Below are positions 54,484 through 62,542 of a DNA stretch of 64,000 bases, piece by piece (within the stretch, counting starts at the first letter, position 1; the number at the start of each line of letters is the position of its first letter). The notes beneath the pieces were generated by a model, which made no database searches, was not told where the DNA came from, and was given only the letters and a program-made list of their open reading frames with translations. The translations under genes and the position numbers were made by a program. This stretch comes from an uncultured Alphaproteobacteria bacterium (GTDB lineage Bacteria > Pseudomonadota > Alphaproteobacteria > HIMB59), in assembly GCA_902518505.1 (NCBI GenBank), contig CABYGG010000002.1, forward strand, positions 1 to 64,000. Reading direction: 5' to 3'.

Positions 54484-55123
54484 TATTTTGAGTCAATTGG
54501 CTTTTTGAGAACTCATCAAGAGTTTCTGCTTCATCGTCATCATCTATAAATGCTTCATCCTTGTTTAAATCATCTGAAACCTCTTGAATATTCATTGAAG
54601 CAAAATTTTCATCTAATATTCCTGAGTTTTTCATTTCCTCAATTCCAGGAAGATTGTCTAGAGTACCTAAGCCAAAATGTAAAAGAAAGTCTTCAGTGGT
54701 ACCCCAAAGAATAGGTCTACCTGGAACCTCTTTTCGACCTCCTGGAGCTATCCATCCAAACTCCATTAATTGATCAAATATTCCTTGCCCTATAACAACT
54801 CCTCTAATACTTTCGATTTCTGATTTTGTTATAGGTTGATGATAAACAACTATTGCTAATGTCTCTATTGCTTGTTTTGAAAGTCTTTTTTGAATTTCTT
54901 TTTTTTCATGAAAGATCTCACTGACTTCTGTATTTGTTAAGAAAATCCATTTATTGGATATTTTTTTTAAATTTATACCTCTATGTTGATAAGCAGTTTC
55001 TAAGTTGGACATGACTTCAGATATATCTTCATGAATATCTAGTCTTTTTTTTATTTCATTTTCTGAAACTGGCTTGCTTGAAGCAAATATTAAAGCTTCT
55101 ATTTTTTGTGAAGTTTCACTCAT
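54473..55123 (-). CDS. scpB: Segregation and condensation protein B (ScpB)
   Basis: ScpB dimerises with ScpA and SMC to organise chromosomes. The 216-aa protein has the paired winged-helix region (KIEALIFASSKPVSENEIKKRL, QAIETLAIVVYHQPITKSEIE split as LAIVVYHQPITKSEIESI, RGVVIGQGIFDQLMEFGWI) and an acidic tail. It overlaps the upstream scpA stop by 8 bases. It is followed by the orphan ABC ATPase gene. Confidence 0.93.
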   Translation of the reverse strand: MSETSQKIEALIFASSKPVSENEIKKRLDIHEDISEVMSNLETAYQHRGINLKKISNKWIFLTNTEVSEIFHEKKEIQKRLSKQAIETLAIVVYHQPITKSEIESIRGVVIGQGIFDQLMEFGWIAPGGRKEVPGRPILWGTTEDFLLHFGLGTLDNLPGIEEMKNSGILDENFASMNIQEVSDDLNKDEAFIDDDDEAETLDEFSKSQLTQNNDT

Positions 55124-55850
55124 CTTTTTTTAAATATATATCAGAAAATGGAAAAGATTGCTTAATTACTATTTTTTTTTCTTCATTTTTATCTTCTTTT
55201 GCCATGTGAAGGCTAGCATTAAATGTGCTAGAAAAAAATGATTTATTCAAAATATCAGATTTTAAATTACCAGGTAATAAACTCTGCAATGTAAACCAAT
55301 CTTGGTTAAATAAAATTTCCTTAGAGATAACATTTTGACCATCCTTGATTGTAAATAATTTGGTAGAGCTAAACTTTAAAGTATATTGCTGATTTCTTTT
55401 ATGAATATTTGCATAAGCCTTTAGAAGATCAATTAGTTTATCTTTAATTACAAAGTTTTTTTCAATTTTTAATTTATGTTTTTGTGTATTTGGAAAAAAT
55501 TCTTGTTTGAATTTAGGAAGCTCGAATAACTTAATACTATTTTTATTCACAAGTTCTAGTATTGTTAATCGGTTTGTAAGAAATCTTGTTACTTTTTTAA
55601 CATCCTCTTCTTTATCTTTATTTACAAGGTATTTAGATTTTAAAAAGACCATAATAGCAGCCATTAGTAAATATTCAGATGCTATCTCTATGCTAACCTT
55701 TTTTAAATCTACAATAAAAGCAATATATTGGTTACAAAGACTAAGTATTGGTAGATTTTTTAAATCAAATTTATTTTTATGAACAAGTTCTAAAAGAACA
55801 TCTAAAGGTCCATTGTAGTCTTTAATGTCTATATTTAAGTTAGAATCCAT
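55116..55850 (-). CDS. scpA: Segregation and condensation protein A (ScpA)
   Basis: The kleisin subunit of the SMC complex, 244 aa. The N-terminal FNGPLDVLLELVHKNK-type motif is seen as DYNGPLDVLLELVHKNKFD; IASEYLLMAAIMVFLKSKYL and the C-terminal winged-helix follow. It overlaps nagZ upstream by 11 bases and scpB downstream by 8, so translation is coupled through the block. Confidence 0.92.
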   Translation of the reverse strand: MDSNLNIDIKDYNGPLDVLLELVHKNKFDLKNLPILSLCNQYIAFIVDLKKVSIEIASEYLLMAAIMVFLKSKYLVNKDKEEDVKKVTRFLTNRLTILELVNKNSIKLFELPKFKQEFFPNTQKHKLKIEKNFVIKDKLIDLLKAYANIHKRNQQYTLKFSSTKLFTIKDGQNVISKEILFNQDWFTLQSLLPGNLKSDILNKSFFSSTFNASLHMAKEDKNEEKKIVIKQSFPFSDIYLKKDE

Positions 55851-56856
55851 TAATTTTTAACAATTGATTATACAATTCATGATAGTGATTAATATTAATA
55901 GATTTAAAGTCTAATTTTTTCTTATATTGCTGAAGTTTATTGGATTTATGAACATTTACATAATTATTTGAAACATTAAACGAATTTATAATTTCACTAT
56001 ATTTAGCCAAATCAGAACTACAATCTAAAATAACATCTAATTTAGAAAAGTTAGCTAACTTAATAGCATCCTTAATATGATAAATATTTGCATTCATTTC
56101 TAGATCATCAGATATAATTAAACCTTTGAACCCAATTTTTTTTCTAATGATATTATCAATAATATAACTTGAAAAAGTAGCGATGTTATTTTTATCCCAC
56201 GACAGATATTTAATATGTGCAGTCATTGCTAAAGGTATTTTATTAAAATATTTAAATATTTTAATGTGGTCTTGAAGAGAAGATTTACTTAATTTTGTTA
56301 TTGGCAAAGTAAAATGTGAGTCTTTATTTGTTACACCATGACCTGGGATATGTTTCATTATTGGAATTAGTCCAAAGTAACTCAAGTTATCTAGTAATAT
56401 TTTCTGCAAAATTATATTGATATTAATATTGGGTCCAAAAGTTCTTTTTTTAATCATTAGGATTGTATTTTTAATTGGTAAATCTAGGACTGGAACAGTG
56501 TTAACATCAAAATTTAGTTTTTTTAGATAATACGATGTTATGAAAGACTTTAAAAAAACTAACTGTTTGGATAAAGAGGGGTATTTTAAATAAATCTTAT
56601 ATAACTCAAAATTATCTAAAAAATTAAATTCTTTGAATTTTTTAAATCTATTTACAATACCACCCTCTTGATCAATAAATATTAATGTATTTTTACTCAA
56701 CGATTTAATTGATTGATTTAACTTTGAAATTTGAGAAATATTACTGATATTTCTTGCGAAAATTATTACCCCAAAAGGTTTTATCTTATAAATAAAATTT
56801 TTTTCTTGTTTAGATAAAGCAATACTTTTTATGGATATAATTATTGGAAAGTTCAT
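55840..56856 (-). CDS. nagZ: Beta-N-acetylhexosaminidase NagZ (GH3)
   Basis: NagZ trims N-acetylglucosamine from recycled muropeptides in the cytoplasm. The 338-aa protein retains LIFIDQEGGIVNRF, the GH3 motif KHIPGHGVTNKDSHF near residue 168 and the nucleophile Asp in ISDDLEMNA near 247. Its ATG overlaps a 48-aa upstream gene (ATGA). The Lys/Ile-rich sequence is strongly AT-biased. Confidence 0.92.
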   Translation of the reverse strand: MNFPIIISIKSIALSKQEKNFIYKIKPFGVIIFARNISNISQISKLNQSIKSLSKNTLIFIDQEGGIVNRFKKFKEFNFLDNFELYKIYLKYPSLSKQLVFLKSFITSYYLKKLNFDVNTVPVLDLPIKNTILMIKKRTFGPNININIILQKILLDNLSYFGLIPIMKHIPGHGVTNKDSHFTLPITKLSKSSLQDHIKIFKYFNKIPLAMTAHIKYLSWDKNNIATFSSYIIDNIIRKKIGFKGLIISDDLEMNANIYHIKDAIKLANFSKLDVILDCSSDLAKYSEIINSFNVSNNYVNVHKSNKLQQYKKKLDFKSININHYHELYNQLLKINGF

Positions 56857-56999
56857 TTTATAAAATCAAATTCATCAGCAGTAATAGTTATAAAATTATC
56901 AAAAAAAATATACTTCAAGTAATTATCAAAAAATAGATAGGAAAATAATAAAGTCAGTATTAGAAAAAAAATTATTATTACTATTTTTAGATTTTTCAC
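56853..56999 (-). CDS. Tiny membrane protein (48 aa) coupled between argS and nagZ
   Basis: A GTG (56999) opens a 48-codon frame that reads MKNLKIVIIIFFLILTLLFS and then a short hydrophilic tail ending EFDFIK. It overlaps the argS stop (GTGA) and its own TGA overlaps the nagZ ATG (ATGA), the signature of translational coupling on both sides. One membrane helix is evident. In related alphaproteobacteria this slot usually holds a SPOR-domain protein; this may be what remains of its membrane anchor, or an unrelated small protein. Confidence 0.62.
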   Translation of the reverse strand: MKNLKIVIIIFFLILTLLFSYLFFDNYLKYIFFDNFITITADEFDFIK

Positions 57000-58645
57000 A
57001 TCTTTAATTTAGGCTTTATACCTAAAATTTTTAATCCTTCGTCTAAGACATTTTGATAATTATGTAATAACTTAATTATATTATAAGAAATATTATTCTC
57101 ATTATCTAAAAATTTTACTGATGGTTTATTTTTTGAGGAGGACCATAATGTGTGGAAATATGAAGACAAACTCTCTAAGTAGTGTGCTATTAAATGAACT
57201 TCTTTTTTTAAATATGCAGATTTTACTACATTATCCCACTCCAATAATTTTTTATATAAATTTTTTAATTCTGAAGTAATTGTAACGGGTGTATCAACAA
57301 CTTTATTTACCTTATTTAAAATGGATTGTGTTCTAGCATAAGAATACTGAATATAATAAATAGGATTTTCTTTATTCTCTCTCTTTATTAAATCTATGTC
57401 TAAATCCATGTGAGTATCATTTTTTCTGTAAGACATAAAATATCTAAAATTATCAATTCCTATTTCATCTATTAAATTTTTAAGTTCAAAAATGTTACCC
57501 TCTCTTTTTGAGAGTTTTTGTATTTTATTATCGCGTTTTAAATTGACAATTTGGCAAAAAACAACTGAAAAATCAATTTTTGGGTGTAAAGAAGTTATCG
57601 CTGATGACAATCTTTTGAGATATCCTAAATGATCAGCGCCCCATATATTTATTAATTTATTAAATCCTCTTTGAAATTTATCTTCATGATAAGCAATATC
57701 ATTTGCAAAATAAGTGGGAGTGCCATCATTTTTAGTTAATGCTCTATCTTCATCATCCTCAAAAAGAGTTGATTTAAATATTGTTAGCTGATTATCCTTT
57801 AAAGTACCCGTAAAATCTTTAGGTGCATTTAATTGACCTTCGTAAGTTAAATCTTTTTGCTTAAATTTTTCAAGAATTAATGGGAGATGACCCTTGCCCA
57901 TAATGGTTGTTTCATATGAAATTTGATCGAATTTAATCCCTGCTGTGACAAGTGTTTGAAGCGTCTGATTGACAAGATTTTCTATAGCATAATTTACTAT
58001 ATTGTTTTTCTCATCGGAACTTAGCTTATTATCAAATAAAGGTTTAAATTTTTCGTAACAGTTCTTTGCTATATCATTAATGTAATCACCTTTGTAAAAT
58101 TGTTTTTCATTAAGATTGAGATTATAAGTGTGTGAAATCGAATAAAGTATTGAAGATAGAAATTCATTAATTTGATTACCTGTGTTATTTACATAATATT
58201 CTCGAGTTACAGGATGTCCAAAATACTCAAATAAATTAGATAAAATATCACCAACAACTGCACCTCTTCCATGTGCTAGATGTAACGGGCCTGTTGGATT
58301 TGCAGATACGAATTCGATATTTACCTTTTCTTTTTCAGTAAATTCTTTTTTATTATTGAATAATTGAGTATTAAAACTTTCATCCTTGAGAAAAAAATTT
58401 ATAAAACCAGGTCCAGCAATTTCTACTTTTTCAAAATTATTTAAGTTAATACTCTTTAAAATAATATCTGCTAATTGATTTGGGTTTTTTCCAAATATTT
58501 TTGAAAATTTTAGTGCAGCATTAGTTGTAAAATCACCTTTTTTGTCAAAAAGTGTTTCAACTTCAACATCTTCAAAATTAATACTAACGTTTTTATCAAT
58601 TTTAATTAATATTTCAAAAAGAGATTTTTTTAAATTATGTAGCAT
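56996..58645 (-). CDS. argS: Arginyl-tRNA synthetase
   Basis: ArgRS (549 aa) charges tRNA-Arg. The class I HIGH-type motif is VSANPTGPLHLAHGRGAV near residues 110-125; the KMSKS equivalent is KLSKREGNIF, as usual in ArgRS. The C-terminal DALR anticodon-binding helices end the protein. First of a long coupled gene block reaching through nagZ and scpAB. The upstream dgt gene overlaps its start by 11 bases. Confidence 0.96.
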   Translation of the reverse strand: MLHNLKKSLFEILIKIDKNVSINFEDVEVETLFDKKGDFTTNAALKFSKIFGKNPNQLADIILKSINLNNFEKVEIAGPGFINFFLKDESFNTQLFNNKKEFTEKEKVNIEFVSANPTGPLHLAHGRGAVVGDILSNLFEYFGHPVTREYYVNNTGNQINEFLSSILYSISHTYNLNLNEKQFYKGDYINDIAKNCYEKFKPLFDNKLSSDEKNNIVNYAIENLVNQTLQTLVTAGIKFDQISYETTIMGKGHLPLILEKFKQKDLTYEGQLNAPKDFTGTLKDNQLTIFKSTLFEDDEDRALTKNDGTPTYFANDIAYHEDKFQRGFNKLINIWGADHLGYLKRLSSAITSLHPKIDFSVVFCQIVNLKRDNKIQKLSKREGNIFELKNLIDEIGIDNFRYFMSYRKNDTHMDLDIDLIKRENKENPIYYIQYSYARTQSILNKVNKVVDTPVTITSELKNLYKKLLEWDNVVKSAYLKKEVHLIAHYLESLSSYFHTLWSSSKNKPSVKFLDNENNISYNIIKLLHNYQNVLDEGLKILGIKPKLKM

Positions 58646-59744
58646 ATTTTTTATAGAAATTTATAGCATACTGATCTGTCATACCACATACATAATCGAC
58701 TATAATTTGTTGCTTATCTGTATCAGATTGTAATTTTTCTTTCCATTTAGATGGAAGCATAGAGGTATCATTATTTAATAATTTTATTATAGATACTAAA
58801 ATTTTTTCTGCTTGCATTCTATTTTTATATACAAAATCAGATGTGTAAAAAAATTCGAATAGAAAGTTTTTAAGAAATTTTACTTTATCTAATACTGGAG
58901 AACTAAACTTAACCAAAAAATTTGTGTTTATTATAACATCTTCAATTGATCGTATTTGTGAATTATTAGAAAGAGTATTTTCAGTTTCGTTAAGAAGATC
59001 CAAAATTAAGTAGTTCATAATGGACCTTGAAAAGTAATTTCTTGCAATACTTTTATCTAAGTTTGCAATGTATGAAAAATCTATAAAATTAAATTGTTCT
59101 TTATTTTCAGCTAAACTAGATATTGTCAAAATACCTGATCTTAAAGCATCATCGAAATCATGAGCTATGTAAGCTATATCATCAGACAAGGATGCGATTT
59201 GAGCCTCTAATGAGGGATTCTTATTTAAATCAAATTTAAAATTTTTTGATAAGTCATAGTTTCTATTTGTTTCTTCAATTTTTCCATTATGCTTTATTAA
59301 GCCATCTATTGTTTCCCAAGTTAAATTTAAACCATCAAAATTTATATATCTCTTTTCTAATAATGTAATTTGTCTAAATGATTGATAATTATGGTTAAAA
59401 TTTGCATCTAATTCTTGAGTAATTATTTCTTCGCCCACATGACCAAAAGGACTATGACCTAAATCATGAGATAGCGCTATACATTCTGTGAGATCTTCAT
59501 TTAAGGACAATTTTCTACTTATGGATCTTGCTATTTGAGACACCTCAAGAGTATGTGTTAGTCTATTTCTATAATAGTCACCTTTTTCGAACATAAATAC
59601 TTGTGTTTTATCTTTTAGTTTTCTAAAGGCTGTTGAATGATAAATTCTGTCTCTATCTCTCTCGTAGAGTGATCGATGATCATTTATTTCATCGTGAAGT
59701 CTTCCTTTTGAATTTTCTGGTAAAGCTGATAAATTATTGAACAT
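58635..59744 (-). CDS. dgt: dGTPase-like HD-domain triphosphohydrolase
   Basis: A Dgt-family enzyme of about 369 aa that cleaves deoxynucleoside triphosphates, or dGTP, to nucleoside and tripolyphosphate. Features are SLYERDRDRIYHSTAFRKL, HTLEVSQIARSI (HD His near 61), LSHDLGHSPFGH (HD pair near 93) and ASLSDDIAYIAHDFDDAL. I take the ATG at 59744 instead of the extension to 59789, since it abuts the erpA ATG exactly and matches the family N-terminus. It overlaps argS. Confidence 0.9.
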   Translation of the reverse strand: MFNNLSALPENSKGRLHDEINDHRSLYERDRDRIYHSTAFRKLKDKTQVFMFEKGDYYRNRLTHTLEVSQIARSISRKLSLNEDLTECIALSHDLGHSPFGHVGEEIITQELDANFNHNYQSFRQITLLEKRYINFDGLNLTWETIDGLIKHNGKIEETNRNYDLSKNFKFDLNKNPSLEAQIASLSDDIAYIAHDFDDALRSGILTISSLAENKEQFNFIDFSYIANLDKSIARNYFSRSIMNYLILDLLNETENTLSNNSQIRSIEDVIINTNFLVKFSSPVLDKVKFLKNFLFEFFYTSDFVYKNRMQAEKILVSIIKLLNNDTSMLPSKWKEKLQSDTDKQQIIVDYVCGMTDQYAINFYKKYAT

Positions 59745-60071
59745 ATGGGAAGTATTAATATAACAGATAAAGCTATAAATAAAATTCAAGAAGTTCTAAA
59801 AGATCAAAATATGAAATATTTTAGAATCAGAGTCAAAGGTGGTGGATGTTCTGGCTTTCAGTACGTATTTAAAAGTGAAAATGTAATAAATGAAACCAAA
59901 GATCATGTATTTAATTTTAAAGATTTACAAATTTTGATTGATAAGAATTCTATGACTTTCATAAATGAGTCTGAATTAGATTATAAAGATGAATTAATAG
60001 GTTCTAGTTTTTCTATTTCAAATCCTAATGCTAAAAATTCTTGTGGCTGTGGCACATCATTTAGCGTTTAA
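59745..60071 (+). CDS. erpA: Iron-sulfur cluster insertion protein ErpA
   Basis: A 108-aa A-type Fe-S carrier. The three cluster-binding Cys are present: Cys 35 in GGGCSGFQY and Cys 100 and 102 in NSCGCGTSF. It delivers [4Fe-4S] or [2Fe-2S] clusters to target enzymes. Its ATG directly abuts the divergent dgt ATG, so the CATATG palindrome carries both starts. xthA follows two bases after the stop. Confidence 0.93.
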   Translation: MGSINITDKAINKIQEVLKDQNMKYFRIRVKGGGCSGFQYVFKSENVINETKDHVFNFKDLQILIDKNSMTFINESELDYKDELIGSSFSISNPNAKNSCGCGTSFSV

Positions 60072-60073
60072 TT

Positions 60074-60841
60074 GTGAAAATTATTAGTTGGAATGTAAAT
60101 TCTTTAAGAGCACGAGAACCACTAATAGAACAAATAGTAAAATCAGAAGCTCCAGATATAATTTGCTTACAAGAACTGAAGATATTAGATAAAGAATACG
60201 TAGAAAATTTTTTTAATCAATTTTCATTGAAAACAGTGGCTGAAACTCAAAAAAGCTATAATGGGGTAAGTGTTTCTTGTAAAAGAGAGATAGCATTAAG
60301 TGAAAATCCCTTAAAGAAGTTAAATATGACACAAGCAAGAAACAATACAGTCATTATAAAAGATAAAAATTTAGCAATCCTCAATTGTTATTTTCCTAAT
60401 GGAAATCCTATAGATACAGATAAATTTACAAATAAGCTTGAATGGATGAAATTACTTTATAAAGAAATAGAAATACTTAAAAAAGAATATGAAGTTTTAT
60501 TAATGGGAGATTTTAATGTTATTCCAGATGATGAAGATGCTCATGATATTAAAAAATATAAAAATGATGCTTTAGCACAACCTCAATCTAGAAAAGAATT
60601 CTATAAATTAATAAATCTAGATCTAATTGATGTGTTCAAGACTACTCCAAAAAAACATAGTTATACTTTTTTTGATTATAAAACTTACAAATTTGGAAAA
60701 GAGGAAGGAATAAGAATAGACTTTTTTCTTTTATCTCCATTTCTAAATAGTAAAATTATGAAATTAAAAGTATTAAAAGAATACCGTGATATGGATAGAC
60801 CCTCTGATCACTGCCCTATTCTTATAGAATTAAATATCTGA
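60074..60841 (+). CDS. xthA: Exodeoxyribonuclease III / AP endonuclease
   Basis: XthA repairs abasic sites. The 255-aa protein has SWNVNSLRAREPL, CLQELKI, NCYFPNGNP, LLMGDFNVIPDDED and DRPSDHCPILIEL, carrying the metal and catalytic Asn, Glu, Asp and His residues. The start is GTG at 60074. It is co-transcribed with erpA and its end overlaps ilvD by 12 bases. Confidence 0.95.
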   Translation: MKIISWNVNSLRAREPLIEQIVKSEAPDIICLQELKILDKEYVENFFNQFSLKTVAETQKSYNGVSVSCKREIALSENPLKKLNMTQARNNTVIIKDKNLAILNCYFPNGNPIDTDKFTNKLEWMKLLYKEIEILKKEYEVLLMGDFNVIPDDEDAHDIKKYKNDALAQPQSRKEFYKLINLDLIDVFKTTPKKHSYTFFDYKTYKFGKEEGIRIDFFLLSPFLNSKIMKLKVLKEYRDMDRPSDHCPILIELNI

Positions 60842-62542
60842 ATAAGTCTTTTTTTCTAATTTACCGCCAGGGTGTGTAACTGCCCCTAGGCTTGCAGGTC
60901 CGACAGTTTTCATGTATTTCCATAAAGTACCTGACATAAACTCTGGTTCTTTATTAACCCATTTAGTTTTTCTATCGGATAACGTTTTTTCGTCTACATT
61001 CAAATTTAGTAAATTTTTCTCTGCATCAATTTCTATTTCATCACCATCTTCAACTAACGCTATAGGTCCGCAATCATAAGCCTCTGGACCTACATGGCCA
61101 ATACAAAAACCACGTGTACCTCCAGAGAACCTTCCGTCAGTAATTAAAGCTACCTCTTCGCCAAGATCTTGTCCGTATAGGGCACTCGTAGTAGAAAGCA
61201 TTTCTCTCATACCTGGACCTCCTTTTGGACCCTCGTATCTTATGATTACAACATGACCAGGTTTAATTTTACCATTTAATACAGCGTCTAGAGCATGTTC
61301 TTCTCTATCAAAGCAAATTGCCTTTCCTTTGAACTGTAATTTTTTTAGTCCAGCTATTTTTACGATCGCACCATCTGGAGCAAGTGAACCTTTCAAACCT
61401 ACCACGCCACCTGTTTTAGTAATCGGGCTACTGACAGGATAAACAACATCTTGATTTTTTGGTAACTCCACATCTTTTACATTTTCAGCTAACGTTTTTC
61501 CAGTAACAGTCATGCATGATCCATCAATCAAACCTCCATCAATGAGTGCTTTAATTAGAACAGGAACTCCACCAACTTCATATAAATCTTTAGCTACATA
61601 TTTCCCCCCTGGGGCTAAATTACCTATATAAGGTGTTGATTGGAAAATATTACAGACATCTTCCAAAGTAAATTCAATACCAGCTTCATGAGCCATAGCA
61701 GGTAGATGTAAACCTGCGTTTGTTGATCCACCTGATGCTGAAACAACCACAGCCGCATTAATTAGTGATTGTTTTGTAACAATATCCCTAGGTCTCAAGT
61801 TTTTTTCAATTAATTCCATAACCACTCTTCCACTTTCATAAGCATATTTATCTCTACTTTCATAGGGTGCAGGTGTCATAGCAGAACCTGGAAGTGCTAA
61901 ACCAATAGTCTCTGAAACGCATGCCATGGTATTTGCGGTGAACTGTCCGCCACAGGATCCAGCAGATGGACAGGCAACACACTCAATGTCATGGAGTTCT
62001 TGGTCTGAAATCTTTCCTGTTGAATGTTTTCCAACAGCTTCAAAAACATCTACTATAGTTACGTCCTTATCCTTATAAACACCTGGTAATATAGATCCAC
62101 CGTACATAAATACAGATGGCACATTAAGTCTTAGCATTGCCATCATTAAACCTGGCAAAGATTTATCACACCCAGCTAAACCAACTAAGGCATCATAACA
62201 GTGCCCTCTAACAGAAAGTTCAGTTGAGTCTGCTATAATCTCCCTACTAGTTAAAGAAGATTTCATTCCCTCATGACCCATAGCTATACCATCAGTAACA
62301 GTAATGGTGGTAAATTCTCTAGGTGTACCTTTTGCATCCCACACACCTTTTTTGGCTGATTGAGCTTGGCGAGAAAGTGAAATATTACAAGGGGCAGACT
62401 CATTCCATGTGGTTACTACACCGACAAAAGGTTGTTTAATCTGTTCTTCGGTAATACCCATAGCATAATAAAAAGCTCTATGTGGTGCACTTTTAGGACC
62501 TACAGAAACATGTCTACTTGGTAATTTGCTTTTATCAACCAT
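60830..62542 (-). CDS. ilvD: Dihydroxy-acid dehydratase
   Basis: IlvD makes the keto acids of valine, leucine and isoleucine and holds an Fe-S cluster. The 570-aa protein has the ligand motifs GCDKSLPGLM and CPSAGSCGG, TVTDGIAMGHEGM, and the C-terminal LITDGRFSGGTRG and IGHVGPEA. Its ATG overlaps the valS stop by one base (TAATG), so the two genes are coupled. Confidence 0.97.
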   Translation of the reverse strand: MVDKSKLPSRHVSVGPKSAPHRAFYYAMGITEEQIKQPFVGVVTTWNESAPCNISLSRQAQSAKKGVWDAKGTPREFTTITVTDGIAMGHEGMKSSLTSREIIADSTELSVRGHCYDALVGLAGCDKSLPGLMMAMLRLNVPSVFMYGGSILPGVYKDKDVTIVDVFEAVGKHSTGKISDQELHDIECVACPSAGSCGGQFTANTMACVSETIGLALPGSAMTPAPYESRDKYAYESGRVVMELIEKNLRPRDIVTKQSLINAAVVVSASGGSTNAGLHLPAMAHEAGIEFTLEDVCNIFQSTPYIGNLAPGGKYVAKDLYEVGGVPVLIKALIDGGLIDGSCMTVTGKTLAENVKDVELPKNQDVVYPVSSPITKTGGVVGLKGSLAPDGAIVKIAGLKKLQFKGKAICFDREEHALDAVLNGKIKPGHVVIIRYEGPKGGPGMREMLSTTSALYGQDLGEEVALITDGRFSGGTRGFCIGHVGPEAYDCGPIALVEDGDEIEIDAEKNLLNLNVDEKTLSDRKTKWVNKEPEFMSGTLWKYMKTVGPASLGAVTHPGGKLEKKTYSDI

